A DNA stretch of 5,172 bases from Clostridiaceae bacterium (GTDB lineage: Bacteria; Bacillota; Clostridia; UMGS1883; JAAYMJ01), in contig JAAYMJ010000354.1 in assembly GCA_012521455.1 (NCBI GenBank), positions 1 through 5,172 on the forward strand, given 5' to 3'. The notes under the pieces are model-generated. The model ran no database searches. It was not told the origin of the DNA and worked only from the letters and a program-made list of their open reading frames with translations. A program made the translations under genes and the position numbers. Below, piece after piece: positions 1 to 5,172 of this stretch (positions within the stretch are counted from its first letter, which is position 1; the number at the start of each line of letters is the position of its first letter).

Positions 1-71
1 AAAATATTTAGCGCAACTACAATAACTACAATTAAAACCCCCGCAATTACAGCGTATTTTTTTCTGTCCAT
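1..71 (-). CDS. Partial N terminus of a membrane-anchored or exported protein
   Basis: The start of a leftward gene, cut by the left edge of the window after 23 codons. The ATG is the reverse complement of bases 69-71. It is preceded on that strand by a purine-rich GGGAGGGG ribosome binding site (bases 77-84) five bases upstream. The visible residues are a short basic head (MDRKK) followed by a continuous hydrophobic run rich in Val, Ile, Leu and Ala, starting at about residue 6. This is the pattern of an N-terminal signal anchor or signal peptide. No cleavage site is visible before the cut, so the final location and function cannot be told. It is divergent from the dCMP deaminase gene. The reading is supported by the ribosome binding site and the membrane-segment pattern, but the fragment is very short. 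Confidence 0.6.
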   Translation of the reverse strand, partial: MDRKKYAVIAGVLIVVIVVALNI

Positions 72-132
72 AAAAACCCCTCCCGCCTTTTTTATAAATT
101 TTATGATACAATCCCTTAAAATATTAATTTTA

Positions 133-161
133 TTGACACGTATATAAAATCATTATAAAAT
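133..161 (+). promoter_or_regulatory. Sigma-A-like promoter of the dCMP deaminase gene
   Basis: A perfect TTGACA -35 box (133-138) is followed after 17 bases by TAAAAT (156-161), which matches the -10 consensus TATAAT at five of six positions. An overlapping TATAAA at 154-159 is an alternative -10 with a 15-base spacer. Transcription would start around 168, about 40 bases before the ATG. The call rests only on similarity to consensus and spacing. Confidence 0.7.
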
Positions 162-193
162 AATTTATCATAAAAAACAAGGCAATTTATTAC

Positions 194-200
194 AGGTGGG
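194..200 (+). promoter_or_regulatory. Ribosome binding site that decides the dCMP deaminase start
   Basis: AGGTGGG lies seven bases upstream of the ATG at 208. An in-frame GTG at 196 would sit inside this motif and would have no ribosome binding site of its own. The ATG at 208 is therefore preferred over the longer reading. Confidence 0.65.
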
Positions 201-207
201 TGTTTTT

Positions 208-696
208 ATGCAAAGAAGGGATAAAGAAAACTATTACCTAGACATTGCCCAGTCCACATTATCCCGCGGCACATGCTTGCGAAGAAATTTCGGCGCGGTA
301 ATTGTCAAAAACGATGAGATAATTTCCAGCGGCTACACCGGCGCCCCAAGAGGCAGGGAAAACTGCTGCGACTTGGGATTTTGCCAAAGGGAAAAGTTAA
401 ATATCCCAAGGGGCGAAAGGTATGAGCTTTGCCGTAGCGTTCACGCGGAAGCCAACGCAATAATCAGCGCCGCGCGCCGTGACATGATAGGGGCAACACT
501 TTATTTAGTCGGTATTGACCAAAAAACAGGGGAACTTGTCCAAAACTCAAACCCCTGCGCTATGTGCAAAAGGCTTATTATAAACGCGGGGATAAAATCC
601 GTGGTTATTAGGGACACATCCGATACATACAGGGTTGTAGATGTAAATTCATGGATTGAAAACGACGACTCATTAAGCGGGGTATTCGGATATTAA
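208..696 (+). CDS. Deoxycytidylate (dCMP) deaminase, ComEB-like
   Basis: Predicted cytosolic zinc enzyme of 162 residues that deaminates dCMP to dUMP, supplying substrate for thymidylate synthase. The catalytic zinc signature is complete. HAE at residues 79-81 gives the His ligand and the proton-shuttling Glu, and PCAMC at 116-120 gives the Cys pair C117 and C120. A GYTG motif at 42-45 corresponds to the GYNG element linked to allosteric dCTP/dTTP binding in the family, with Thr in place of Asn. Extra cysteines (C23, C53, C54, C59, C75) are the kind seen in dCMP deaminases with a second, structural zinc, but that site is inferred. The length is close to the family norm, with a short C-terminal tail. 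The start at 208 is chosen from the ribosome binding site; an in-frame GTG at 196 would add four residues. The gene stands alone with its own promoter and terminator. The related Bacillus gene is comEB, but no competence neighbours are visible here. Confidence 0.93.
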   Translation: MQRRDKENYYLDIAQSTLSRGTCLRRNFGAVIVKNDEIISSGYTGAPRGRENCCDLGFCQREKLNIPRGERYELCRSVHAEANAIISAARRDMIGATLYLVGIDQKTGELVQNSNPCAMCKRLIINAGIKSVVIRDTSDTYRVVDVNSWIENDDSLSGVFGY

Positions 697-697
697 T

Positions 698-731
698 AAA
701 GCCAAGCGAACGCTTGGCTTTAAATTTTTAA
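698..731 (+). terminator. Intrinsic terminator, probably bidirectional
   Basis: A perfect inverted repeat, AAAGCCAAGCG (698-708) and CGCTTGGCTTT (711-721), folds into a stem of about ten pairs closed by a GAAC tetraloop. On the plus strand it is followed by a T-rich tail ending in TTTTT at about 729. It lies just after the dCMP deaminase stop codon. Read leftward, the same hairpin ends in TTT and is followed by ATTAATA, so it could also stop the transcript of the convergent iron-sulfur protein gene. Confidence 0.88.
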
Positions 732-783
732 AAAACAAATACCTGTCAGGGTAGCGCATGTAGATAGAAATTAAAAGTAGCCT
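732..783. other. Short convergent intergenic spacer
   Basis: A 52-base spacer between the terminator and the end of the leftward iron-sulfur protein gene. It holds only a minor dyad around 740-753 (TACC and GGTA arms), too short to call a terminator. No gene is visible in it. Confidence 0.5.
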
Positions 784-1965
784 TTATTTGCCCTTGCGGC
801 TTAAACCTATTTTTTTTAAAATATTCTTCATTTTTTTCTTCGCTTTACTTAATAAATTGTCCGTTGCGTATTTTTTTATTAACTTTTCAATCCCGCCATC
901 ATAATAGGTTTCCCAAAATTCTTCACGGCTTTTTTGTGGTTTTGCAGATTGGTATAAATGCTTTTGAAGCAGTGGCCCGCATAGCGGATGTTCTAAAATA
1001 AAACAGCTTTCTTTTATTAAATCAAACAATTTTTTGCCTTTTTCCGTGTGTATCAGGCAAATAGAAACGCCATTTTTATCATAAAACCCAGGCGCTGCCT
1101 TTTTGACGCCCCACGCATCGCCAATTGTTATGTCTGAAATTCTATTTACGCTTTTATATTTACAATTATAACAAGCAGGCATTAACGCTAAATCTGATAA
1201 GAACAGCTTATTCCAGTAATGTATTTTTCTTTTTTTCCCGCCAACAACAGCAGTTTCAACATTTCCTTCCCAGCCTGCCATGCTTTTGTCCCTGAATTCA
1301 TAATCTGAAATTTTCCCTTTAAATTTCTTTTCCAAATACCGTATGTAGGATTTAAAAATCTTTGGGCTGGGGCAGCCGTGGCATATAATATCCAAGGTAA
1401 ATAAATTTGATATATTAACTTTTTTTGCTTTTAGATAAGAAACAAGCCCGCCCGCCTGGCAGGCAGTACCTGAAAATAAAACCATACGGTTTTCTTCCAA
1501 GTCCTTTTCAACTTGCTTAAAAATTTTTTGGTATTTGGTATCGGATTTTACATACTTTGATTTGCACATTTTATTTCTTCCCGTTTCATCTTCCGCGCGG
1601 GTATGTAAAACGTTAAAATCTTCATCCATTATACAGCCATATACAACCCCTCCGTTTTTTAAAACCACATCGGAAAAAGCAACAAAAGCCCCGCCTGAAC
1701 GGCTTTCTTTTAACACATTTTCATCTTTGTGCTTTAATAAAAAGCAAGGGGGTTTAATATCTAAATTATTGTCAACTTCCTTATTTAAAAAACCACAACT
1801 TTCCTTGCATAAATTGCACAAAACGCATTTTTCTTCATCTATTGAGGGATAATAAAACCCCTCTTCATCTACTTTTAAAGTAATAGCGTCTTTAGGGCAA
1901 ATGCTTTCACACGCCCCGCATCCGCAGCATTGATTTTTATTTATTGACATAACACCATTTAACAT
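784..1965 (-). CDS. 4Fe-4S dicluster / coenzyme F420 hydrogenase beta subunit (FrhB) family protein
   Basis: A predicted cytosolic iron-sulfur flavin-type oxidoreductase of 393 residues; the substrate is unknown. The N terminus carries two ferredoxin-like 4Fe-4S motifs: C13, C16, C19, C23-Pro and C47, C50, C53, C57-Gly. The FrhB-type core follows, with the family hallmarks SRSGGAF (90-94 region), a GTxCQ element (GTACQ, 166-170, Ala where Pro is usual), DIICHG (192-197), a CYNCKY cysteine pair (C265, C268) and SDITIGDAWG (277-286). The last 40 or so residues are strongly basic. Family members often sit in exopolysaccharide or polysaccharide pyruvyl-transferase clusters, but no such partner is visible here. 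The ATG at 1965 is chosen because AAGGA lies ten bases upstream. An upstream ATG at 2013 lacks a good site and would add 16 residues; an internal ATG at 1950 is also possible. The gene lies 80 bases downstream of the AraC gene on the same strand, so it may be cotranscribed with it. Confidence 0.85.
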   Translation of the reverse strand: MLNGVMSINKNQCCGCGACESICPKDAITLKVDEEGFYYPSIDEEKCVLCNLCKESCGFLNKEVDNNLDIKPPCFLLKHKDENVLKESRSGGAFVAFSDVVLKNGGVVYGCIMDEDFNVLHTRAEDETGRNKMCKSKYVKSDTKYQKIFKQVEKDLEENRMVLFSGTACQAGGLVSYLKAKKVNISNLFTLDIICHGCPSPKIFKSYIRYLEKKFKGKISDYEFRDKSMAGWEGNVETAVVGGKKRKIHYWNKLFLSDLALMPACYNCKYKSVNRISDITIGDAWGVKKAAPGFYDKNGVSICLIHTEKGKKLFDLIKESCFILEHPLCGPLLQKHLYQSAKPQKSREEFWETYYDGGIEKLIKKYATDNLLSKAKKKMKNILKKIGLSRKGK

Positions 1966-2045
1966 GAAAAACCATTCCTTAATTAATTTAATTTGAATTT
2001 TAAAAACGCGCATTACACCGCTTTTAAAAATGTTATAAAAGGTTT
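1966..2045. other. Gap between the AraC and FrhB-family genes
   Basis: An AT-rich 80-base gap between two leftward genes. An A/T-only inverted repeat, TTATAAAA (2033-2040) and TTTTATAA (2044-2051), straddles the AraC stop codon. It lacks any G-C pair, so it is at best a weak transcription stop. No convincing promoter was found, so readthrough from the AraC gene into the iron-sulfur gene is plausible but not shown. Confidence 0.45.
1976..1980 (-). promoter_or_regulatory. Ribosome binding site of the FrhB-family gene
   Basis: On the leftward strand AAGGA is followed by ten bases and then the ATG at 1965-1963. It is the only clear Shine-Dalgarno match among the three possible in-frame starts, so it decides the start. 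The spacing is slightly long, which leaves the ATG at 1950 as an alternative. Confidence 0.5.
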
Positions 2046-2840
2046 TTATAAATTATTCCTAAACTGGGTGGGGGAGACGTTAAAATAGCTTCTAAACGCC
2101 TTTGAAAAATCCATTTGGTCATCATACCCCACCGACAGCGCCACATTTTTTATGGAAAGTTTCGGGTTTTTCAAAAGCTCTGCCGCCACCTTCATGTGGT
2201 ATTCAAAAATATACTTTTTAGGCGGCATTTTTACATATTCGCAAAAAAGCCTTGTTAAATAACTGCGGTTTATTCCCACAAATGAGGCAACGTCTGAAAC
2301 CGTGGTTTTTCTCCAGTGAAAAGTGTGTATGTAATTTAGGGCTTTTTCAATGTACTCCCGCTTTGGGTTTTCTTCCTTTATAACATTCTTAACCATGGAA
2401 TTTGCAAAAAGATAAAAAAGCCCCGTCAGTTTATACGGCTCCATATTTCCCTCATTTATAATCGCCGCAAGGCTTTTACCCACCTCATAGGGTTCCCCTT
2501 CGGTAAAGATGGGGTTTTCTATTGATAACCCCGCCTGATTTAGGAAAAAGGGGACCTTGCTTCCTGAAAACTCAATCCAAGAATATGTCCATGGCTCTTT
2601 GTCGTCAGCCTGATAATATGTTACTTCGTCGGGAAAAATCAAAAAGGCCTGGCCTTTTTTTAAATGATAGGTTTTCCCGTTTGCCTTATAAATCCCTTTC
2701 CCGTCGTATATGTAATGAAGAAGGTAATTTTTCCTCACAAAATTTCCTATGGAATAATTCTTGCAGCAGTTTTCCGTCCCATATTGAATTATGTTAAAAT
2801 CCACATTATCCCGCTTTTGATTGACGTAAGTTTTTCTCAT
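2046..2840 (-). CDS. AraC-family transcriptional regulator with N-terminal cupin sensor
   Basis: A predicted cytosolic DNA-binding regulator of 264 residues. Residues 30-110 or so form a cupin-like AraC ligand-binding domain, with the typical LLHYIYDGKGIY strand (40-51) and LKKGQAFLIFPDE turn (60-72). Residues 164-264 form the two-helix-turn-helix AraC/XylS domain. Helix-turn-helix 1 spans about 181-200 (VSDVASFVGINRSYLTRLF) and helix-turn-helix 2 about 229-251. The closing signature GYDDQMDFSKAFRSYF-NVSPTQFR is characteristic, with Asn254 where Gly is common. Such cupin-AraC proteins usually sense a sugar and activate neighbouring carbohydrate genes. The ATG at 2840 lies nine bases from AAGGAG (2850-2855); a TTG two codons upstream is too close to that site. 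The gene is divergent from the surface esterase gene, the commonest arrangement for a local regulator. The ligand is not evident; a pectin-derived sugar is an inference from the neighbour. Confidence 0.92.
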   Translation of the reverse strand: MRKTYVNQKRDNVDFNIIQYGTENCCKNYSIGNFVRKNYLLHYIYDGKGIYKANGKTYHLKKGQAFLIFPDEVTYYQADDKEPWTYSWIEFSGSKVPFFLNQAGLSIENPIFTEGEPYEVGKSLAAIINEGNMEPYKLTGLFYLFANSMVKNVIKEENPKREYIEKALNYIHTFHWRKTTVSDVASFVGINRSYLTRLFCEYVKMPPKKYIFEYHMKVAAELLKNPKLSIKNVALSVGYDDQMDFSKAFRSYFNVSPTQFRNNL

Positions 2841-2849
2841 TTCCAAAAG

Positions 2850-2855
2850 CTCCTT
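2850..2855 (-). promoter_or_regulatory. Ribosome binding site of the AraC-family gene
   Basis: A strong AAGGAG motif on the leftward strand, nine bases before the ATG at 2840. It favours this ATG over the in-frame TTG at 2846, which lies only three bases from the motif. Confidence 0.75.
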
Positions 2856-2873
2856 GTGAAGTTATTTTATATA

Positions 2874-2903
2874 ATAATATCACAAATTTACATATTAAGT
2901 CAA
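2874..2903 (-). promoter_or_regulatory. Sigma-A-like promoter of the AraC-family gene
   Basis: On the leftward strand TTGACT (2903-2898) is followed after 18 bases by TATTAT (2879-2874). Each box differs from consensus at one position. Transcription would begin near 2867, giving a leader of about 27 bases before the ATG at 2840. The -35 box lies between the two copies of the 14-bp direct repeat described separately, and the upstream-facing copy covers part of the spacer, so autoregulation is plausible. Confidence 0.6.
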
Positions 2904-2916
2904 CAAATTCGCATAT
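2882..2916. repeat. Imperfect 14-bp direct repeat, 21-bp period, candidate AraC-type operator
   Basis: Two copies of the pattern ACAAATTnnCATAT lie at 2882-2895 and 2903-2916. Twelve of fourteen positions are identical, with TA against CG at the two variable positions. The start-to-start distance is 21 bp, two helical turns, which places both copies on the same face of the DNA. Known AraC-type operators use direct-repeat half-sites with this spacing. The repeats sit between the divergent AraC and esterase genes. The first lies within the spacer of the leftward promoter; the second starts at the edge of its -35 box and reaches into the candidate rightward -35 box. Binding by the adjacent regulator is an inference. 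Confidence 0.55.
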
Positions 2917-2942
2917 ACATGATGGTTTTTGTAGGTTAAAAT
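2914..2942 (+). promoter_or_regulatory. Candidate promoter of the surface esterase gene
   Basis: TATACA (2914-2919, four of six matches to TTGACA) is followed after 17 bases by TAAAAT (2937-2942, five of six matches to TATAAT). The weak -35 box fits a promoter that needs an activator, and the candidate operator half-site at 2903-2916 overlaps its upstream edge, as in AraC-type activation. The expected start is near 2949, leaving a leader of about 20 bases. AT-rich surroundings make chance matches possible. Confidence 0.45.
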
Positions 2943-2956
2943 AAAATTAACTAAAA

Positions 2957-2962
2957 AGGAGG
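2957..2962 (+). promoter_or_regulatory. Strong ribosome binding site of the esterase gene
   Basis: A perfect AGGAGG lies six bases before the ATG at 2969. It fixes the start of the open reading frame and suggests efficient translation. Confidence 0.85.
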
Positions 2963-2968
2963 GAAAGC

Positions 2969-5172
2969 ATGAAAAAATTAGTGTCTTTGTTTTTGTGCTT
3001 TATATTTTTATTATTTTTTACTACTTATGCAGATGAAATAAAAAGCGAGGTAAATATTATGGAAAGGCCGCTAAAGTTTGATTTTGGCTCAAAGGAAACC
3101 CCGGGCTACATAAGTGTGCCTGCAAATTTACTCTTTTCCCAAGACAGGGGATATGGCTTTTCAAAAGAAACAAAAGGTGAGGTAGTATCCCAGGGGAGAA
3201 GCGACTCCTTATTTGGCGACGGGGTAAATTTGGGGGACGCCACCTTTGATGTTATTTTACCCGATGGAAATTACCGTTTTGTAATCACAAAAGCCTCCAC
3301 CAAGAGGGCAATTATTTACATAAACAATATGCTTGCCGGCATGAATGTGGATATGTACGGCACTGAAAACATTCCTTATGGCTCAACAATCAAGGCGGAT
3401 TTGCCCATTACAGGGGGAAAGGCAAGCCTTAGGATGGAAAACACCTCTGAAATCGCGGCGTTAGAAATATACAGGATTTCAGACACCGAAAAAAGAAAGC
3501 CCCACATTTTCCTAATCGGGGACTCAACGGTTTGCGACTACTATCCCATAAAAAACTACAACCCCCAGCCGGGAACTGTCAGAACAGGTTGGGGCCAGCT
3601 TTTAGGCGGCTTTTTAGACCCCAATTTTGTGGTGGTTAAAAACATGGCCGCAAGCGGCACCTACGCAAGGCAGTATTATGAGGCAGGCTGGTTTGACGGA
3701 GTGATAAACCAGGCAAAAGAAGGGGACTACATATTTATTCAATACGGCATAAATGACAGAACCTATGATAACATTGACAGCATGAAAGCTACCTTAAAAA
3801 AGATGGTTGAAAAATGCGTTGAGAAAAAACTTATCCCGGTTTTAATCTCACCCCAGATTTCGGTAAAATTCTGGGGAATACAAACCGATTTCGGAAGGCC
3901 CACTGGCAGCGGTTTTGCAGGGTTTTTTAAAGCTGTGGGCGAAGTTGCCAACGAAACGGGCACATTGTTTATTGACCTGACTAGCTTAAGTAGCGAATTT
4001 TTCGGCACAGTAGGAAGGGTTTACACTTCCAAAAACTACTATCTATATGACAAAAACAAGGATGAGCAGGTGGATGGCCTGCACCTGTCCTACCACGGCG
4101 CAAAAAGGGTTGCGGAAATCGTGGTTGAAGAAATAAAGCGCCAAAAGAGCGAAGGAATAAAGGATAAATGGGGGAACGACTTTTCAAAAATCGTTGTAAA
4201 CGAAGAAGCCCCCTACAGGATTTTTTACCAGGGTCAAAGCGGCCTTGAGGAAATGGATGTAATCGCGACAAAATATAAATTCGTGGCGGGCAACACCTCC
4301 ATTTTTATCGCGGGGGACTCAACCGCCCAAAGCTATGGGGACCATTACTACCCCCAAAAAGGCTGGGGACAGTTCATACATAAATACCTGGATGAGTCAA
4401 TCACGATAAAAAACCACGCTTTAGCTGGAAGAAGCGCGAAAACCTTTGATAATGAAGGCAGGTTTGAGGCAATTTTAAAAGATTTAAAAGCAGGGGATTA
4501 TGTATTCATCCAGTTTGGCCACAACGACCGTTCAACTAGCAAGCCTGAAAGGTATTCCACGCCGCAGGAATTTGAAACATTGCTAACTAAATTTGCAACA
4601 CAAACAATGCAAAAAGGCGGAAACCCTGTAATTTTGACCCCCACCACCTCAAACTGGCCCAATGAAAAAGGCGAATTCGGCTATGGCTTTGGGGATTATA
4701 CAAAGGCGATGGAAAACGTTGCTAGGAATTTAAATATCCCAATACTTGATGTAAACAAGGCAACCGCCGAATACTTTACATCCGTAGGCCCGCAGGAAGT
4801 AAAATCCTACTTCTTAAACTGCGAAGCGGGGGAAGCGGTAAATTACCCTGACGGGGTTACAGACAACACCCACTTTAAGGATAAGGGCGCGGATAAGGTG
4901 GCATATATTGTCGCAACGGAGATTAAAAACAAAATCCCCGCCTTAAGCGGAAACGTTATTCTACCTAACTTTGATAAAGAATATGCGGATTTGGAAAACC
5001 ACTGGGCAAAAGATTATGTGAAGAGTTTAACCAAAGAAGGTATCCTTGATATTATAAATTCAGATAATTTCATGCCCGACGAGCTTATCACAAGGCTTGA
5101 TTTTGCGGTGCTAATACTTAAAGCCGCGAATATGTCGGGCCACTTCATCAAAGACATCCAGTTTAAGGACAT
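2969..5172 (+). CDS. Exported, SLH-anchored double SGNH esterase (rhamnogalacturonan acetylesterase-like, CE12-type), 3' truncated
   Basis: The frame is open for 734 codons to the right edge with no stop, so the C terminus is missing. Residues 1-21 are a signal peptide (MKK, hydrophobic core, TYA before D22). Residues 34-170 form a beta-rich module with KFDFG near 36-40 and GYGF at 61-64, resembling galactose-binding-like modules of pectin enzymes. SGNH domain 1 (about 177-385) has GDS with nucleophile S186, G230, GIND with N262, and the D369-x-x-H372 pair. SGNH domain 2 (about 440-655) has GDS with S451, GRS with G487, GHND with N519, and D632-x-x-H635. Both triads are complete. From about residue 674 an SLH repeat begins (DLENHWAKDYVKSL, then TRLDFAVLILKAA), and FKD at the edge probably opens a second. 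SLH domains bind secondary cell-wall polymer, so the enzyme should be displayed on the surface, where it would remove acetyl groups from rhamnogalacturonan or a similar glycan. The substrate is inferred from family resemblance; other acetylated glycans are possible. Confidence 0.88.
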   Translation, partial: MKKLVSLFLCFIFLLFFTTYADEIKSEVNIMERPLKFDFGSKETPGYISVPANLLFSQDRGYGFSKETKGEVVSQGRSDSLFGDGVNLGDATFDVILPDGNYRFVITKASTKRAIIYINNMLAGMNVDMYGTENIPYGSTIKADLPITGGKASLRMENTSEIAALEIYRISDTEKRKPHIFLIGDSTVCDYYPIKNYNPQPGTVRTGWGQLLGGFLDPNFVVVKNMAASGTYARQYYEAGWFDGVINQAKEGDYIFIQYGINDRTYDNIDSMKATLKKMVEKCVEKKLIPVLISPQISVKFWGIQTDFGRPTGSGFAGFFKAVGEVANETGTLFIDLTSLSSEFFGTVGRVYTSKNYYLYDKNKDEQVDGLHLSYHGAKRVAEIVVEEIKRQKSEGIKDKWGNDFSKIVVNEEAPYRIFYQGQSGLEEMDVIATKYKFVAGNTSIFIAGDSTAQSYGDHYYPQKGWGQFIHKYLDESITIKNHALAGRSAKTFDNEGRFEAILKDLKAGDYVFIQFGHNDRSTSKPERYSTPQEFETLLTKFATQTMQKGGNPVILTPTTSNWPNEKGEFGYGFGDYTKAMENVARNLNIPILDVNKATAEYFTSVGPQEVKSYFLNCEAGEAVNYPDGVTDNTHFKDKGADKVAYIVATEIKNKIPALSGNVILPNFDKEYADLENHWAKDYVKSLTKEGILDIINSDNFMPDELITRLDFAVLILKAANMSGHFIKDIQFKD

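Larger units (their letters stand above)
72..207. other. Divergent intergenic region
   Basis: An AT-rich gap between the leftward partial gene and the rightward dCMP deaminase. It contains a near-consensus rightward promoter (133-161) and the ribosome binding sites of both genes. For the leftward gene I could not find a convincing -35/-10 pair, although the stretch at about 88-130 is AT-rich enough to hold one. No riboswitch-like or other structured element was recognised. Confidence 0.6.

Noticed and set aside
196..207. GTG start four codons upstream of the dCMP deaminase ATG
   Set aside because: The GTG lies inside the AGGTGGG ribosome binding site that serves the ATG at 208, so it cannot have that site itself.
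740..753. Small dyad TACC...GGTA in the convergent spacer
   Set aside because: Only four base pairs and no T-run; it could easily occur by chance and is not needed given the strong hairpin at 698-721.
1535..1852. Rightward open frame of 105 codons
   Set aside because: It lies fully antisense to the FrhB-family gene, whose cysteine motifs and conserved blocks prove the leftward frame. It has no ribosome binding site or recognisable domain.
1973..1975. ATG just upstream of the FrhB-family start that could begin a leader peptide
   Set aside because: It is out of frame, overlaps the ribosome binding site region and reaches a stop after 12 codons, with no regulatory pattern in the residues.
1966..2013. 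Longer N terminus of the FrhB-family protein starting MRVFKIQ
   Set aside because: The extra 16 residues lie before the ferredoxin motifs that normally begin the protein, and the upstream ATG lacks a good ribosome binding site.
2522..2939. Two overlapping rightward open frames of 91 codons each
   Set aside because: Both are mostly antisense to the AraC-family gene, and the second runs into the intergenic promoter region. Neither shows a domain or a good ribosome binding site.
3763..4271. Two leftward open frames of 81 and 96 codons
   Set aside because: They are antisense to the esterase gene across its conserved SGNH region. Their composition, rich in Pro, Arg and Phe, is that of a shadow frame.

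Overview
The window looks like low-to-moderate GC Firmicutes DNA, probably from the class Clostridia. The evidence is strong AGGAGG-type ribosome binding sites, sigma-A-like promoters in AT-rich gaps, a Gram-positive-type dCMP deaminase, and a secreted enzyme ending in an S-layer homology (SLH) domain. SLH-anchored pectin-acting enzymes are typical of plant-polysaccharide-degrading gut Clostridia, for example Monoglobus-like organisms. That placement is an inference.

Layout from left to right. Bases 1-71 hold the start of a leftward gene for a membrane-anchored or exported protein, cut by the window edge. A short divergent promoter gap follows, then a rightward dCMP deaminase gene (208-696) that ends in a clear hairpin terminator (698-731). 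Facing it are two leftward genes. The distal one (784-1965) encodes an FrhB-type iron-sulfur oxidoreductase with a ferredoxin-like dicluster at its N terminus. The one upstream of it (2046-2840) encodes an AraC-family regulator. Divergent from the regulator, a large rightward gene (2969 to beyond the right edge) encodes an exported protein. It has a signal peptide, an N-terminal beta-rich module, two tandem SGNH esterase domains of rhamnogalacturonan acetylesterase type, and the beginning of an SLH region. No tRNA, rRNA, CRISPR array, insertion sequence or prophage feature was seen, and no stretch of more than 300 bases lacks a gene.

The most coherent unit is the divergent pair of AraC regulator and cell-surface double esterase. 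Their shared intergenic region carries an imperfect direct repeat (12 of 14 positions identical) with a 21-bp period. It overlaps or abuts the predicted -35 boxes of both promoters, which is the geometry expected of paired AraC-family half-sites. The simplest model is that the regulator senses a pectin-derived or related sugar and controls both itself and the esterase. The esterase would remove acetyl groups from pectic polysaccharide at the cell surface. The dCMP deaminase and the iron-sulfur protein have no evident link to this unit. Nothing here amounts to a clearly undescribed system; the regulatory repeat and the double-headed esterase are the points most worth checking.
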